A stretch of DNA of 64,000 nucleotides, from positions 1 through 64,000 of the forward strand of contig NZ_JAHKRC010000013.1 in NCBI RefSeq assembly GCF_019345465.1. Direction: 5' to 3'. Both the position numbers and the translations under genes were made by a program. The DNA is from Pseudomonas sp. NKUCC02_KPG (GTDB lineage Bacteria > Pseudomonadota > Gammaproteobacteria > Pseudomonadales > Pseudomonadaceae). Position 1 is the first letter of the stretch. Each line of letters opens with the position of its first letter. A model generated the notes under the pieces. The model saw only the letters and a list, made by a program, of their open reading frames with translations. It searched no databases and was not told the origin of the DNA. Shown here piece by piece: positions 1-7,144 of the stretch.

Positions 1-720
1 TTCAGCGGTGTATTTGGCGATACGGGCCAGCGCGTCATCCAGGTCCACGGCTTGCTCGTCGACATAGCGAGTGGCCAGGCGGAAATCGATACGGCTTTGC
101 TGGCATTCGATGTTCAGCGAGCAGGCACCGGCCAGGGTGGCGGCCAGAGGCTGTGCGCCGCCCATGCCGCCCAGACCTGCGGTCAGTACCCACTTGCCGA
201 CCAGGCTGCCGTTGTAGTGCTGGCGACCGGCTTCGACGAAGGTTTCGTAGGTGCCCTGGACGATGCCCTGGCTGCCGATGTAGATCCAGCTGCCGGCGGT
301 CATCTGGCCGTACATGGCCAGGCCTTTGGCGTCGAGTTCGTTGAAGTGCTCCCACGTGGCCCAGTGCGGTACCAGGTTGGAGTTGGCGATCAGTACCCGT
401 GGTGCATTGTTGTGGGTTTTGAACACGCCGACCGGCTTGCCCGACTGCACCAGCAGGGTTTCGTCATCGTTGAGGTTGGTCAGGCTTTCGACGATTTTGT
501 CGTAGCACTCCCAGTTACGCGCTGCCCGGCCAATACCGCCATACACCACCAGCTCGGTCGGGTTCTCGGCCACTTGCGGGTCGAGGTTGTTCATCAACAT
601 CCGCAGCGGCGCTTCGGTCATCCAGCTTTTAGCAGTGAGCTGGGTGCCACGGGCGGCGCGGATTTCACCTTCACGGTGACGGGTGAACTCGGCAGGCGAT
701 TTTGGGGTAGTTGAAGTCAC
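1..720 (-). CDS. hutU: Urocanate hydratase (urocanase), N-terminal part
   Basis: Converts urocanate to imidazolonepropionate, the second step of histidine breakdown in the cytoplasm, using tightly bound NAD+. About 240 N-terminal residues are visible; the family is near 555 residues, so the left window edge removes the rest. Recognisable stretches are YGGIGRAARNWECYDK in the first third and TAGLGGMGGAQPLA, part of the NAD-binding region. The start is GTG at 720, preceded by GAGGAG at a good distance. It points away from hutD-hutC-hutF, and its upstream region carries a sigma-54 promoter and a HutC operator, so it probably begins the main hut operon running off the left edge. Confidence 0.95.
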   Translation of the reverse strand, partial: MTSTTPKSPAEFTRHREGEIRAARGTQLTAKSWMTEAPLRMLMNNLDPQVAENPTELVVYGGIGRAARNWECYDKIVESLTNLNDDETLLVQSGKPVGVFKTHNNAPRVLIANSNLVPHWATWEHFNELDAKGLAMYGQMTAGSWIYIGSQGIVQGTYETFVEAGRQHYNGSLVGKWVLTAGLGGMGGAQPLAATLAGACSLNIECQQSRIDFRLATRYVDEQAVDLDDALARIAKYTAE

Positions 721-785
721 GGGTAACTCCTCAGCGATAGTCGGATGCGTCGGGTGTGAGAAGAGGATCGACGCACACTTATGTA

Positions 786-799
786 CTTGTACATACAAG
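786..799. promoter_or_regulatory. HutC operator upstream of hutU
   Basis: CTTGTACATACAAG is a near-perfect inverted repeat with the core TGTA-N2-TACA. The same core occurs next to hutC/hutF (2509-2518), and hutC lies in this locus. It covers the expected transcription start of the sigma-54 promoter at 804-819, a sensible place for repression lifted by urocanate. The sequence match is direct; HutC as the ligand is inferred. Confidence 0.75.
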
Positions 800-803
800 C
801 ATA

Positions 804-819
804 TGCAAGTTAGCGGCCA
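804..819 (-). promoter_or_regulatory. Sigma-54 promoter of hutU
   Basis: On the minus strand the sequence reads TGGCCGCTAACTTGCA, with GG and GC separated by exactly 10 bases as required for the -24/-12 elements. The predicted start is near 793, about 70 bases before the hutU GTG. Hut operons in Pseudomonas are known to use sigma-54 with CbrB or NtrC as activators; no activator site is claimed here. Confidence 0.7.
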
Positions 820-978
820 ATGTGTGAAATTCGCAAATGAAAAAGTTAGAGAGCCCGAAAACACAGGCTAAAAACCGTGCGCCAGGTTTTTGAGAAGAGG
901 ATGAATGATTCGCAGGAGTGTTACTGGAGGAGGTCTGTGCGCTGAGTTGGGGCGTTCGGTAACAGAGTGTGTAGCGTG

Positions 979-1106
979 TGTAGTCGCTGCTGCAGGCTGC
1001 GAAGCGGGACGTGGGACGTGGGACGTGGGACGCGGGACGTGGGACGCGGGAGCTCCAGGAAAACGGGTTGCTCCGCAACCCTTCGCAGCCTGCGGCAGCG
1101 ACTACA
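979..1106. repeat. REP-type inverted repeat (family A) enclosing heptamer repeats
   Basis: The left arm (979-1003) reads TGTAGTCGCTGCTGCAGGCT and onward; the right arm (1081-1106) is its near-complement, ending in GACTACA. An inner hairpin GGGTTGCTCCGCAACCC sits beside the right arm. The same arms recur at 25683, 41847 and 49481. This copy is unusual because its loop holds tandem heptamers. With the hut operators it accounts for most of the gene-free stretch 721-1113. Confidence 0.85.
1006..1047. repeat. Tandem heptamer repeat (GGGACGT/GGGACGC, 6 copies)
   Basis: Six back-to-back 7-base units run from 1006 to 1047: three GGGACGT, then GGGACGC, GGGACGT, GGGACGC, followed by a partial GGGA. 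The block lies inside the loop of the surrounding REP element. Seven-base units keep no reading frame, and I see no gene using them. Slipped-strand expansion is the simplest origin. Confidence 0.9.
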
Positions 1107-1113
1107 TGGTCAG

Positions 1114-1692
1114 TTAGACCGCGCTCAACTCAATCACACAGCACAGGCCTGTCACCGTCACTTCAAGCAACTCGCGATTGCCGCTCAGTTGCAAACAGTC
1201 GTAACGGCCCAGGTGTTCGTGGCAGGTGTTACCCAGGCCCACATGAACCTGTTCGCCTGCGCTGAAAACCACCAGGGTGTGCGCCGAAGTGAACACGCGC
1301 TGAGGGGTGGTCGCCTCCAGCCATTGCAACCGCGCGGTGTAGCGCTGCGGGGCATAGATCAGATTGAAGTCGCGAATCGGACCATCGATCAGGGTGCAGG
1401 CAACGGCGCTTTCACCCTTGAATGCAAAAGCATCGAACGGTAACAGTGCCCGCGTGCTCACCCCGTCGACCTGCAGGTTCATGCCCGCACCCTGCAGCAC
1501 GCTGATGATTCGCTGGTAGCCGTCAAAACGTGAAAAGCCGCCCGACTCGCCGATATCGGCAATCGACAGGCGCCAGCCAAAGCCATCAAGGCCCTCGCCT
1601 GCGTCTCGGGTGATTTCTTCAGTGCTGCCGCCGCCGTTCTTCCACGGCATGCGCGGATAGTCGACGGCACGTAAAACTTCAGGCTGGATCAT
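1114..1692 (-). CDS. hutD: HutD family protein
   Basis: A 192-residue cupin-like protein of the HutD/Ves family. HutD is conserved in Pseudomonas hut loci and is thought to limit hut activity or sense a pathway intermediate; its biochemical role is not settled. The start region MPWKNGGGSTEEI and the later WRLSIADIGESGGFSRFDGYQR are typical of the family. Its ATG overlaps the hutC stop by four bases (ATGA), so the two are translationally coupled and share a transcript from the hutC side. Confidence 0.88.
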   Translation of the reverse strand: MIQPEVLRAVDYPRMPWKNGGGSTEEITRDAGEGLDGFGWRLSIADIGESGGFSRFDGYQRIISVLQGAGMNLQVDGVSTRALLPFDAFAFKGESAVACTLIDGPIRDFNLIYAPQRYTARLQWLEATTPQRVFTSAHTLVVFSAGEQVHVGLGNTCHEHLGRYDCLQLSGNRELLEVTVTGLCCVIELSAV

Positions 1693-2438
1693 TTATTGAA
1701 ACGTCCTTCAAGACGATGACGGGAACCGGGGTGGATCAGTCGGGCGGCGGTAACAGGCTGACGACCCGACCAGGTGCGGCGACGAATCAGCAGGCACGGC
1801 TCGCCAGGCTCGATTTGCAGTAATTTGCACTCTTTGGGGTCAGCCAAAATCGCTTCGACCACGTGCTCGCCCTCAGTCAGCGGGGCGACTTGAGACAAAT
1901 AGGCGTAAGGCGTTTGCAGGGTGAAATCCTGCTTGAGGTAGTCCGGTGCCACCAGGGCATTGACGAAACGGTCCTCGATTTGCACGGCAATCCCGTTCTC
2001 GTAGTGCACGATCAGTGAGTGAAAGACCTTCTGCCCTTCACGCATGTCGAGCACGGCGGCACGTTCCGAGCCGGCCATTTCTTCACCCAGACTGATGACC
2101 TTGCAGGTGTGCTTGTGCCCGCGAGCAGCGATTTCATCGGCGATATTGTTGACTTCGAACAGCGCGGACTGGGTCTTGGGCTCGGCCACAAAGGTGCCAA
2201 CGCCCTGCATGCGCACCAGCAAGCCGTCGGCGGTCATTTCACGCAGCGCACGGTTGATGGTCATGCGGCTGAACCCCAACTGGGTCACAAGCTCGCTCTC
2301 GGAAGGCACACGATAATGCGGCGGCCAGTTTCCGCTCTGGATCTGCGCAGTGATCATTTGCTTTACTCGAGCGTAAAGCGGGGCCGGGCTATCGCCCATG
2401 TGGGCGGCCAGCGGGGACACGACAGGCGGAGTCGACAC
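1689..2438 (-). CDS. hutC: Histidine utilisation repressor, GntR family
   Basis: Urocanate-responsive repressor of hut genes. The N-terminal winged helix includes RVPSESELVTQLGFSRMTIN, and the remaining ~170 residues form the UTRA ligand-binding domain. I place the start at GTG 2438 (249 residues), preceded by AAGGA six bases upstream. The frame is open to 2519, but that would put the operator palindrome at 2509-2518 inside the coding region, so it is unlikely. The gene is divergent from hutF and overlaps hutD by four bases. The operator just upstream implies autoregulation. Confidence 0.92.
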   Translation of the reverse strand: MSTPPVVSPLAAHMGDSPAPLYARVKQMITAQIQSGNWPPHYRVPSESELVTQLGFSRMTINRALREMTADGLLVRMQGVGTFVAEPKTQSALFEVNNIADEIAARGHKHTCKVISLGEEMAGSERAAVLDMREGQKVFHSLIVHYENGIAVQIEDRFVNALVAPDYLKQDFTLQTPYAYLSQVAPLTEGEHVVEAILADPKECKLLQIEPGEPCLLIRRRTWSGRQPVTAARLIHPGSRHRLEGRFNK

Positions 2439-2508
2439 AGGCAATCCTTGGTAATGAGTTAAGAGTCGTAGCTTGCCGGAGTTTACCGAGCAGGCAAACG
2501 TCTGTATA

Positions 2509-2518
2509 TGTATATACA
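2509..2518. promoter_or_regulatory. HutC operator between hutC and hutF
   Basis: TGTATATACA is a perfect palindrome with the same TGTA-N2-TACA core as the site upstream of hutU. It lies 70 bases before hutC and 27 bases before hutF, so it could control both directions. Binding by HutC is inferred from position and the shared motif. Confidence 0.72.
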
Positions 2519-2545
2519 AATTACAAGCAATGGGGTACCGAACCG

Positions 2546-3910
2546 ATGTCCGTCTTCTTTGCCGAGCGCGCGCTACTGCCTACAGGCTGGGCTACCAATG
2601 TCCGCATCGAGGTCGGTGCCGATGGCTACTTGACCCGAATCCAGGCCAATGCCGACGCGCACGGCGCCGAACGGCTGAACGGCCCACTGCTACCGGGCAT
2701 GCCGAATCTGCACTCCCACGCATTCCAGCGGGCCATGGCCGGTTTGGCCGAAGTGGCGGGCAACCCCAACGACAGTTTCTGGACGTGGCGCGATTTAATG
2801 TATCGGCTCGTCGGAAAAATAAGCCCTGAACAGCTCGGCGTCATTGCCCGTCAGTTGTACATCGAAATGCTCAAGGCCGGTTACACCTCGGTGGCTGAAT
2901 TCCATTACGTGCACCACGATCTTTCGGGCCAGCCCTATGCCAATCCAGCAGAACTGGCGCTGCGCATCAGCGAAGCGGCGCGCTCCACCGGCATTGGCCT
3001 GACCTTGCTGCCAGTGCTCTACAGCCACTCCGGCTTTGGCGGGCAGGCACCCAACGACGGTCAACGGCGTTTTATCAACAGCACCGAGCACTACCTGAAG
3101 CTGCAGCAACAGCTAAAGCCGCTGCTGGCTCAACAGCCTGCACAAACCCTGGGCTTGTGCTTTCACTCGCTGCGCGCCGTCACTCCCGAGCAAATCCACG
3201 AAGTTCTGCAGGCCGGCGACACGACCTGCCCGGTGCATATCCATATCGCAGAGCAACAAAAGGAAGTCGACGATTGCCTGAGCTGGAGCGGCAAACGTCC
3301 AATCCAGTGGCTGTATGACAACGTTGAGGTCGATCAACGCTGGTGCCTGGTGCATGCAACCCACGCCAACGCTGCCGAAGTCCAGCTGATGGCGCAGAGC
3401 CAGGCCGTGGCCGGGTTGTGCCTGACCACCGAAGCCAACCTGGGTGACGGCATTTTTCCGGCCGTGGATTTCCTTGCTCAAGGCGGGCGAATGGGCATTG
3501 GCTCGGACAGCCATGTGTCCCTGAGCGTGGTTGAAGAGCTGCGCTGGCTGGAATACGGCCAGCGCTTGCGCGATCAGCGCCGCAACCGGATGTATCGCAG
3601 CGACCAGCCGATGGTCGGCCGCACTCTGTATGACGCCGCACTGGTGGGCGGCGCCCAGGCGATGGGCCAGGCGGTTGCCGGATTAGCCGTTGGTCAGCGC
3701 GCCGACTGGCTGGTACTGGACGGTAATGACCCGTACCTGGCCACGGCACAGGACGACGCCATTCTTAACCGCTGGCTGTTTGCGGGCGGCGATCGTCAGG
3801 TACGAGACGTATTGGTCAACGGTCAGTGGGTGGTGCGCGACGGCCGTCATGCCGATGAAGAAGCCAGCTGCCGCGACTTCACCCGGGTGCTGCGCGAGTT
3901 GTTGGGGTAA
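2546..3910 (+). CDS. hutF: Formimidoylglutamate deiminase
   Basis: Hydrolyses N-formimino-L-glutamate to N-formyl-L-glutamate and ammonia in the five-step hut pathway. At 454 residues it has the family length. It is an amidohydrolase: PGMPNLHSHAFQRAM holds the HxH metal ligands (His56 and His58), with further ligands in VHIHIAEQQ, LVHATHAN and the late Asp in GIGSDSHVSLS. Its presence shows that this organism uses the formylglutamate route rather than releasing formamide. It is divergent from hutCD with an operator between them. A degraded REP arm and recQ (opposite strand) follow. Confidence 0.95.
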   Translation: MSVFFAERALLPTGWATNVRIEVGADGYLTRIQANADAHGAERLNGPLLPGMPNLHSHAFQRAMAGLAEVAGNPNDSFWTWRDLMYRLVGKISPEQLGVIARQLYIEMLKAGYTSVAEFHYVHHDLSGQPYANPAELALRISEAARSTGIGLTLLPVLYSHSGFGGQAPNDGQRRFINSTEHYLKLQQQLKPLLAQQPAQTLGLCFHSLRAVTPEQIHEVLQAGDTTCPVHIHIAEQQKEVDDCLSWSGKRPIQWLYDNVEVDQRWCLVHATHANAAEVQLMAQSQAVAGLCLTTEANLGDGIFPAVDFLAQGGRMGIGSDSHVSLSVVEELRWLEYGQRLRDQRRNRMYRSDQPMVGRTLYDAALVGGAQAMGQAVAGLAVGQRADWLVLDGNDPYLATAQDDAILNRWLFAGGDRQVRDVLVNGQWVVRDGRHADEEASCRDFTRVLRELLG

Positions 3911-3924
3911 CAAAACTGCGGTCG

Positions 3925-3953
3925 CCCTCGCCGCCTGCGGCAGCGACTACCCG
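3925..3953. repeat. REP half-site (family A)
   Basis: GCCGCCTGCGGCAGCGACTAC and its flank match the right arm of family A REP elements elsewhere in the window. It fills the 43-base gap between the convergent ends of hutF and recQ. No complete left arm is present. Confidence 0.6.
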
Positions 3954-5885
3954 TTAACTCAGCCCTTTCACCGCCCAATCGCGGACCGCGGCATAGGGGT
4001 AGTTCTCCAATGCCGCAAAACCTGGAATGGCACGCGCTTTCATCTTGGTGAACATCGGCACGCTGATCCCGCATAAAAACCGGGTCAGGCGTTCTGCCGG
4101 GGGATAACTTCCCGTGAACTCCTGATGCCTGTGGATAAAAGCACCACACAGAGCTTCGAAGTTTTTATCCACAAGCGGCATCAGTGCGGGCGGCTCCGGC
4201 AAGTGAGCGACCTGCCCAGCACACACTGAACAATGGCCGCACTGCTGCGGCGCCTGCTCATCCCCAAAATACTGCGCCAGCCGGTAGCTCAAGCAGGTTT
4301 CACTGGCGAACAGCGCCAACATTGCGTGAATCCGCGTAATCTCGCCACGCTCGTGAGCCTTGAAGTAGGCATGCAGTTCCAGGCTCAGAGCCTGAGCATC
4401 AAAATCTTGAACCAACAGGCTGTAGACCTCGGTCATCTGCTTGCTTTCAAGTTCGATCCAGCCCTTCTCCTGAAAGTAATCCAGCGCTTTGACCACCCGG
4501 TTCCGATCAGCCTGATGCTGGCTGTACAGCCCGTCGAAATTCACCGTGGCCCAGGTTCTGGCTCGGCTGGAAGTCTGGATGATGGCCGAGACAAATTGCT
4601 GACGCTCGCCCTCAAACTTGGCCAGCAACACATCAGGTTCTATCAGGAATTTGAAACGATACTCGGCGAAATAGGCATAGCGAGGGGCAATCAGGCCACG
4701 CAGTTCCAACTGGACCAACAAAGTCTTGAGCGGTAACTGACGAATGTTGCTCTGATCGGACAGAGGCAGCAGCATGAACTCCCACTGCCCTTGCACAATT
4801 GCCTCACGCAACTCATCGAGTACATAGCGAATGCCCTGCAACTCCGGCGTGTCGCCGTACACAAAGTTTTCCAGCACATTGAGGCTGTCACGATTGGCCA
4901 GCACCAGGCACTCCGAGGGTGCACCATCACGCCCTGCGCGGCCGATTTCCTGGCTGTAGTTTTCGATCGACTTGGGCAAGTCGAAATGCACCACGTTACG
5001 GATGTCGCTCTTGTCGATGCCCATGCCAAAGGCAATGGTGGCAACGATGCAATTCAACTGCCCGCCCATGAACTGGCGCTGAATGCCCTCGCGCTGATCA
5101 TGGGGCAAACCGGCGTGATAGGCGTTGGCGCTAATCCCGTTCTGGTTCAAGTGCTGGGCAATGTGCTCGGCGGTCTTTTGCAGCGTGACATACACAATGC
5201 TCGGCTGACCGAGACGCTCGCCCATCCACTGCACCAGGCGCTGACGCTTGGCGGCACCAGTGACTGGCTCGACCCACAGATTGAGATTGGCGCGATAGAA
5301 ACCGGTGGTGATGACGTCCGACTCGGCAATCGCGAACTTGACCTGCATGTCTGCGATCACGTTAGGGGTCGCCGTCGCGGTCAGCAGCAGCGCTTGCGGG
5401 ATATTGAACTGGCGCTGGTAGTCCGGAAGCTTCAGGTAGTCCGGACGGAAATTATGCCCCCACTCGGAAATACAGTGCGCTTCGTCCACCACCAGCAGGG
5501 AAATCGGCACTTGCTGCAAAAAGTTACGAAAGCGCTCGTTTTTCAGTCGCTCGACCGAAATCATCAGGATCTTCAACTCGCCCGCTTTCGCCCGGGCCAT
5601 GACGGCGCTTGCCTCGTCGCGGCTTTGCGCCGAATCGATGCTGGCCGCTGCAATCCCGTGGCGCTGCAAAAAAGCCAATTGGTCCTGCATCAAGGCCAAC
5701 AGCGGCGAAACCACTAGCGTCAGGTGAGGCAACAGCAGCGCCGGCAGTTGGTAGCACAGGGATTTGCCCGATCCCGTAGGGAAAATCGCCGCCGCTGAAC
5801 GTCCAGCCAACACGGCACTGATCGCCGCTTCTTGCCCGGCACGAAACTGTGGATAACCAAAGACCTGTTCCAGGGTGTTGTGCAT
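3954..5885 (-). CDS. recQ: RecQ-family ATP-dependent DNA helicase
   Basis: A 3'-5' superfamily 2 helicase for recombination and repair, 643 residues. Walker A is FPTGSGKSLCYQ near residue 35, and the DEAH box is in LLVVDEAHCISEWGHNFRPDY near 130. The second helicase lobe contains ATIAFGMGIDKSDIR and the IGRAGRDG motif. A RecQ zinc-binding cysteine cluster (CGHCSVC) follows near residue 560. I chose ATG 5885 because AAAGGAG lies just upstream; the frame is open further 5' but without family similarity. The last ~70 residues do not look like a classical HRDC domain, so this may be a RecQ paralogue rather than the strict E. coli counterpart. Confidence 0.9.
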   Translation of the reverse strand: MHNTLEQVFGYPQFRAGQEAAISAVLAGRSAAAIFPTGSGKSLCYQLPALLLPHLTLVVSPLLALMQDQLAFLQRHGIAAASIDSAQSRDEASAVMARAKAGELKILMISVERLKNERFRNFLQQVPISLLVVDEAHCISEWGHNFRPDYLKLPDYQRQFNIPQALLLTATATPNVIADMQVKFAIAESDVITTGFYRANLNLWVEPVTGAAKRQRLVQWMGERLGQPSIVYVTLQKTAEHIAQHLNQNGISANAYHAGLPHDQREGIQRQFMGGQLNCIVATIAFGMGIDKSDIRNVVHFDLPKSIENYSQEIGRAGRDGAPSECLVLANRDSLNVLENFVYGDTPELQGIRYVLDELREAIVQGQWEFMLLPLSDQSNIRQLPLKTLLVQLELRGLIAPRYAYFAEYRFKFLIEPDVLLAKFEGERQQFVSAIIQTSSRARTWATVNFDGLYSQHQADRNRVVKALDYFQEKGWIELESKQMTEVYSLLVQDFDAQALSLELHAYFKAHERGEITRIHAMLALFASETCLSYRLAQYFGDEQAPQQCGHCSVCAGQVAHLPEPPALMPLVDKNFEALCGAFIHRHQEFTGSYPPAERLTRFLCGISVPMFTKMKARAIPGFAALENYPYAAVRDWAVKGLS

Positions 5886-6052
5886 GACTGTCACTCCTTT
5901 GACCGTTGCAAAGCGCAAAACTCTACGCCAGGTTTGCAGCCGATCGAGAAAAGGCCGGGGGCAAATTGAGAGAGGATGATACAGGGTCGAGCCAGGATGC
6001 CTTGAATAACCCTTTGTCAGGAGAAAACGCAAAATTTGGCAACAACAGAATT

Positions 6053-6081
6053 TTGCCAGTAGTATTTATTGTGCATACGAT
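6053..6081 (+). promoter_or_regulatory. Putative sigma-70 promoter of brnTA
   Basis: TTGCCA (-35) and TACGAT (-10) are separated by exactly 17 bases. The start would fall near 6088, the A of the brnT ATG, so the message may be leaderless. TGCAT (6072-6076) and ATGCA (6088-6092) form a small inverted repeat across the -10 and the start codon, a possible autoregulatory site. Confidence 0.5.
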
Positions 6082-6087
6082 AAATTG

Positions 6088-6360
6088 ATGCAAATAACCT
6101 ACGACATCACCAAACGCAACAAGACGCTAATCGAGCGAGGCCTTGATTTCGCTGACGCAAAAACCCTATTTGCAGGTCATCACTTCACATCTGAAGACTC
6201 ACACCAGGATTACGGCGAAGTCCGACTAATCAGCATCGGCCTGTTACAGGAACGCATGATTGTTTTGGTCTGGACACCGCGCGGCGCGGACCGCCGTATT
6301 ATTTCCATGAGGAAAGCCAATGAGCGCGAACAAGCACTCTACGCCCATCGACTGGGTTGA
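6088..6360 (+). CDS. brnT: BrnT family toxin
   Basis: A 90-residue protein of the BrnT (DUF497) family, type II toxins with a RelE-like fold that cleave RNA when not bound by antitoxin. Family marks are the opening MQITYDITKRNKTLIERGLDF, the central strands ending in VWTPRGADRRIISMR, and the terminal KANEREQALYAHR. I start at ATG 6088 because homologues begin this way; a TTG at 6085 is possible. No Shine-Dalgarno sequence is visible. The toxin gene comes first and overlaps the antitoxin by 41 bases, the usual BrnT/BrnA order. Confidence 0.85.
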   Translation: MQITYDITKRNKTLIERGLDFADAKTLFAGHHFTSEDSHQDYGEVRLISIGLLQERMIVLVWTPRGADRRIISMRKANEREQALYAHRLG

Positions 6361-6598
6361 CCCGGATGACGCGCCCGAACTGACAGAAGCCTTTTTTGAA
6401 GCTGCCGACGAGTTCAAAGGTCCGCTGCTGATTAAACGCGGCAGACCCAAAGCGAACAAAGTGCTCACACGAATCACCATCCGTCTTGCTCCCGAAGTCG
6501 TAGAGCAATTCAAGGCCTCCGGCCCCGGCTGGCAAACACGCATGAACGCAGCACTGGCTGACTGGTTGAAGAGTCATTCGCCAGGAGAGATACCTTGA
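6320..6598 (+). CDS. brnA: BrnA family antitoxin
   Basis: A 92-residue antitoxin partner of BrnT. The C-terminal half resembles BrnA ribbon-helix-helix proteins: VLTRITIRLAPEVVEQFKA, then GPGWQTRMNAALADWL. The acidic N-terminal half (DWVDPDDAPELTEAFFEAAD) is expected to wrap the toxin. The start ATG 6320 is preceded by AGGAAAG. BrnA proteins typically repress their own operon, which fits the inverted repeat over the brnT start; that binding is inferred. Confidence 0.85.
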   Translation: MSANKHSTPIDWVDPDDAPELTEAFFEAADEFKGPLLIKRGRPKANKVLTRITIRLAPEVVEQFKASGPGWQTRMNAALADWLKSHSPGEIP

Positions 6599-6620
6599 AA
6601 CTCTTTTCGGACTTTTGATA

Positions 6621-6971
6621 ATGAAACTCGCCACCGACCTCCCGGACACCCCCATCCTGCGCGAGCTGATGCAGTTGCTGCATGAAGAAATCGGCCTGCC
6701 GGAACACAAAACCATCAGTCTCAAGACCGCGATCAACGCGGATCTTGGCTGCAATGGCAGCGATGCCCAGCATTTGATGGAAGCCCTCGAGGAACGTTTC
6801 GGGCTCGAGTTGGCGGACTATGATGCCTACCGCTACTTCCAGCCTGCGGGCAACGACCCGCACCTCAAGCGCAAGGCCAAGGGCCGCGAAGGCAAAGTAC
6901 CCCTGACCATCGGCATGCTGTACGCGGCGATCAGCCGCGGCCATTGGGATACGCAAAACCTGGAAGCTTAG
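6621..6971 (+). CDS. DUF1493 family protein
   Basis: A 116-residue cytoplasmic protein that I assign to DUF1493, a small family related in fold to acyl carrier proteins. The middle (INADLGCNGSDAQHLMEAL, then ERFGLELADYDAYRYFQP) has the acidic helix pattern of an ACP-like four-helix bundle. The C-terminal part is basic (HLKRKAKGREGK). Function is unknown. The start ATG 6621 lies 22 bases after brnA with a weak ribosome site, so it could read through from brnTA or have its own signal. A REP element follows. Confidence 0.65.
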   Translation: MKLATDLPDTPILRELMQLLHEEIGLPEHKTISLKTAINADLGCNGSDAQHLMEALEERFGLELADYDAYRYFQPAGNDPHLKRKAKGREGKVPLTIGMLYAAISRGHWDTQNLEA

Positions 6972-6982
6972 GTAAAAAGTTA

Positions 6983-7070
6983 TGTGGTAGCAGTCTTGCT
7001 CGCGATTCGGGCAACGCGGTTTGCCAGAGTCACCCCGGCGATGCCATCGCGAGCAAGCCCGCTCCCACAG
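6983..7070. repeat. REP-type inverted repeat (family B)
   Basis: The right arm GCGAGCAAGCCCGCTCCCACAG pairs with a degenerate left arm (TGTGGTAGCAGTCTTGCTCGCGAT, split here by substitutions). This is the second REP family of the window, also at 11955 and 24429. It separates the convergent DUF1493 gene and pckA. Confidence 0.8.
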
Positions 7071-7089
7071 GATGCATCTGCTCAGGCAC

Positions 7090-7115
7090 AAAAAAGCCGC
7101 CCTCTCAGGCGGCTT
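7090..7115 (-). terminator. Rho-independent terminator of pckA
   Basis: On the minus strand AAGCCGCC-TGAGAG-GGCGGCTT is a 6-8 bp GC stem followed by a T run (the A run 7090-7095 on the plus strand). It lies about 30 bases after the pckA stop. Confidence 0.85.
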
Positions 7116-7144
7116 CTTTGTGGTTCAACACACTGACCGAATGC

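Noticed and set aside
1006..1047. Heptamer array as a CRISPR-like repeat
   Set aside because: Units are 7 bases with no spacers and no cas genes in the window.
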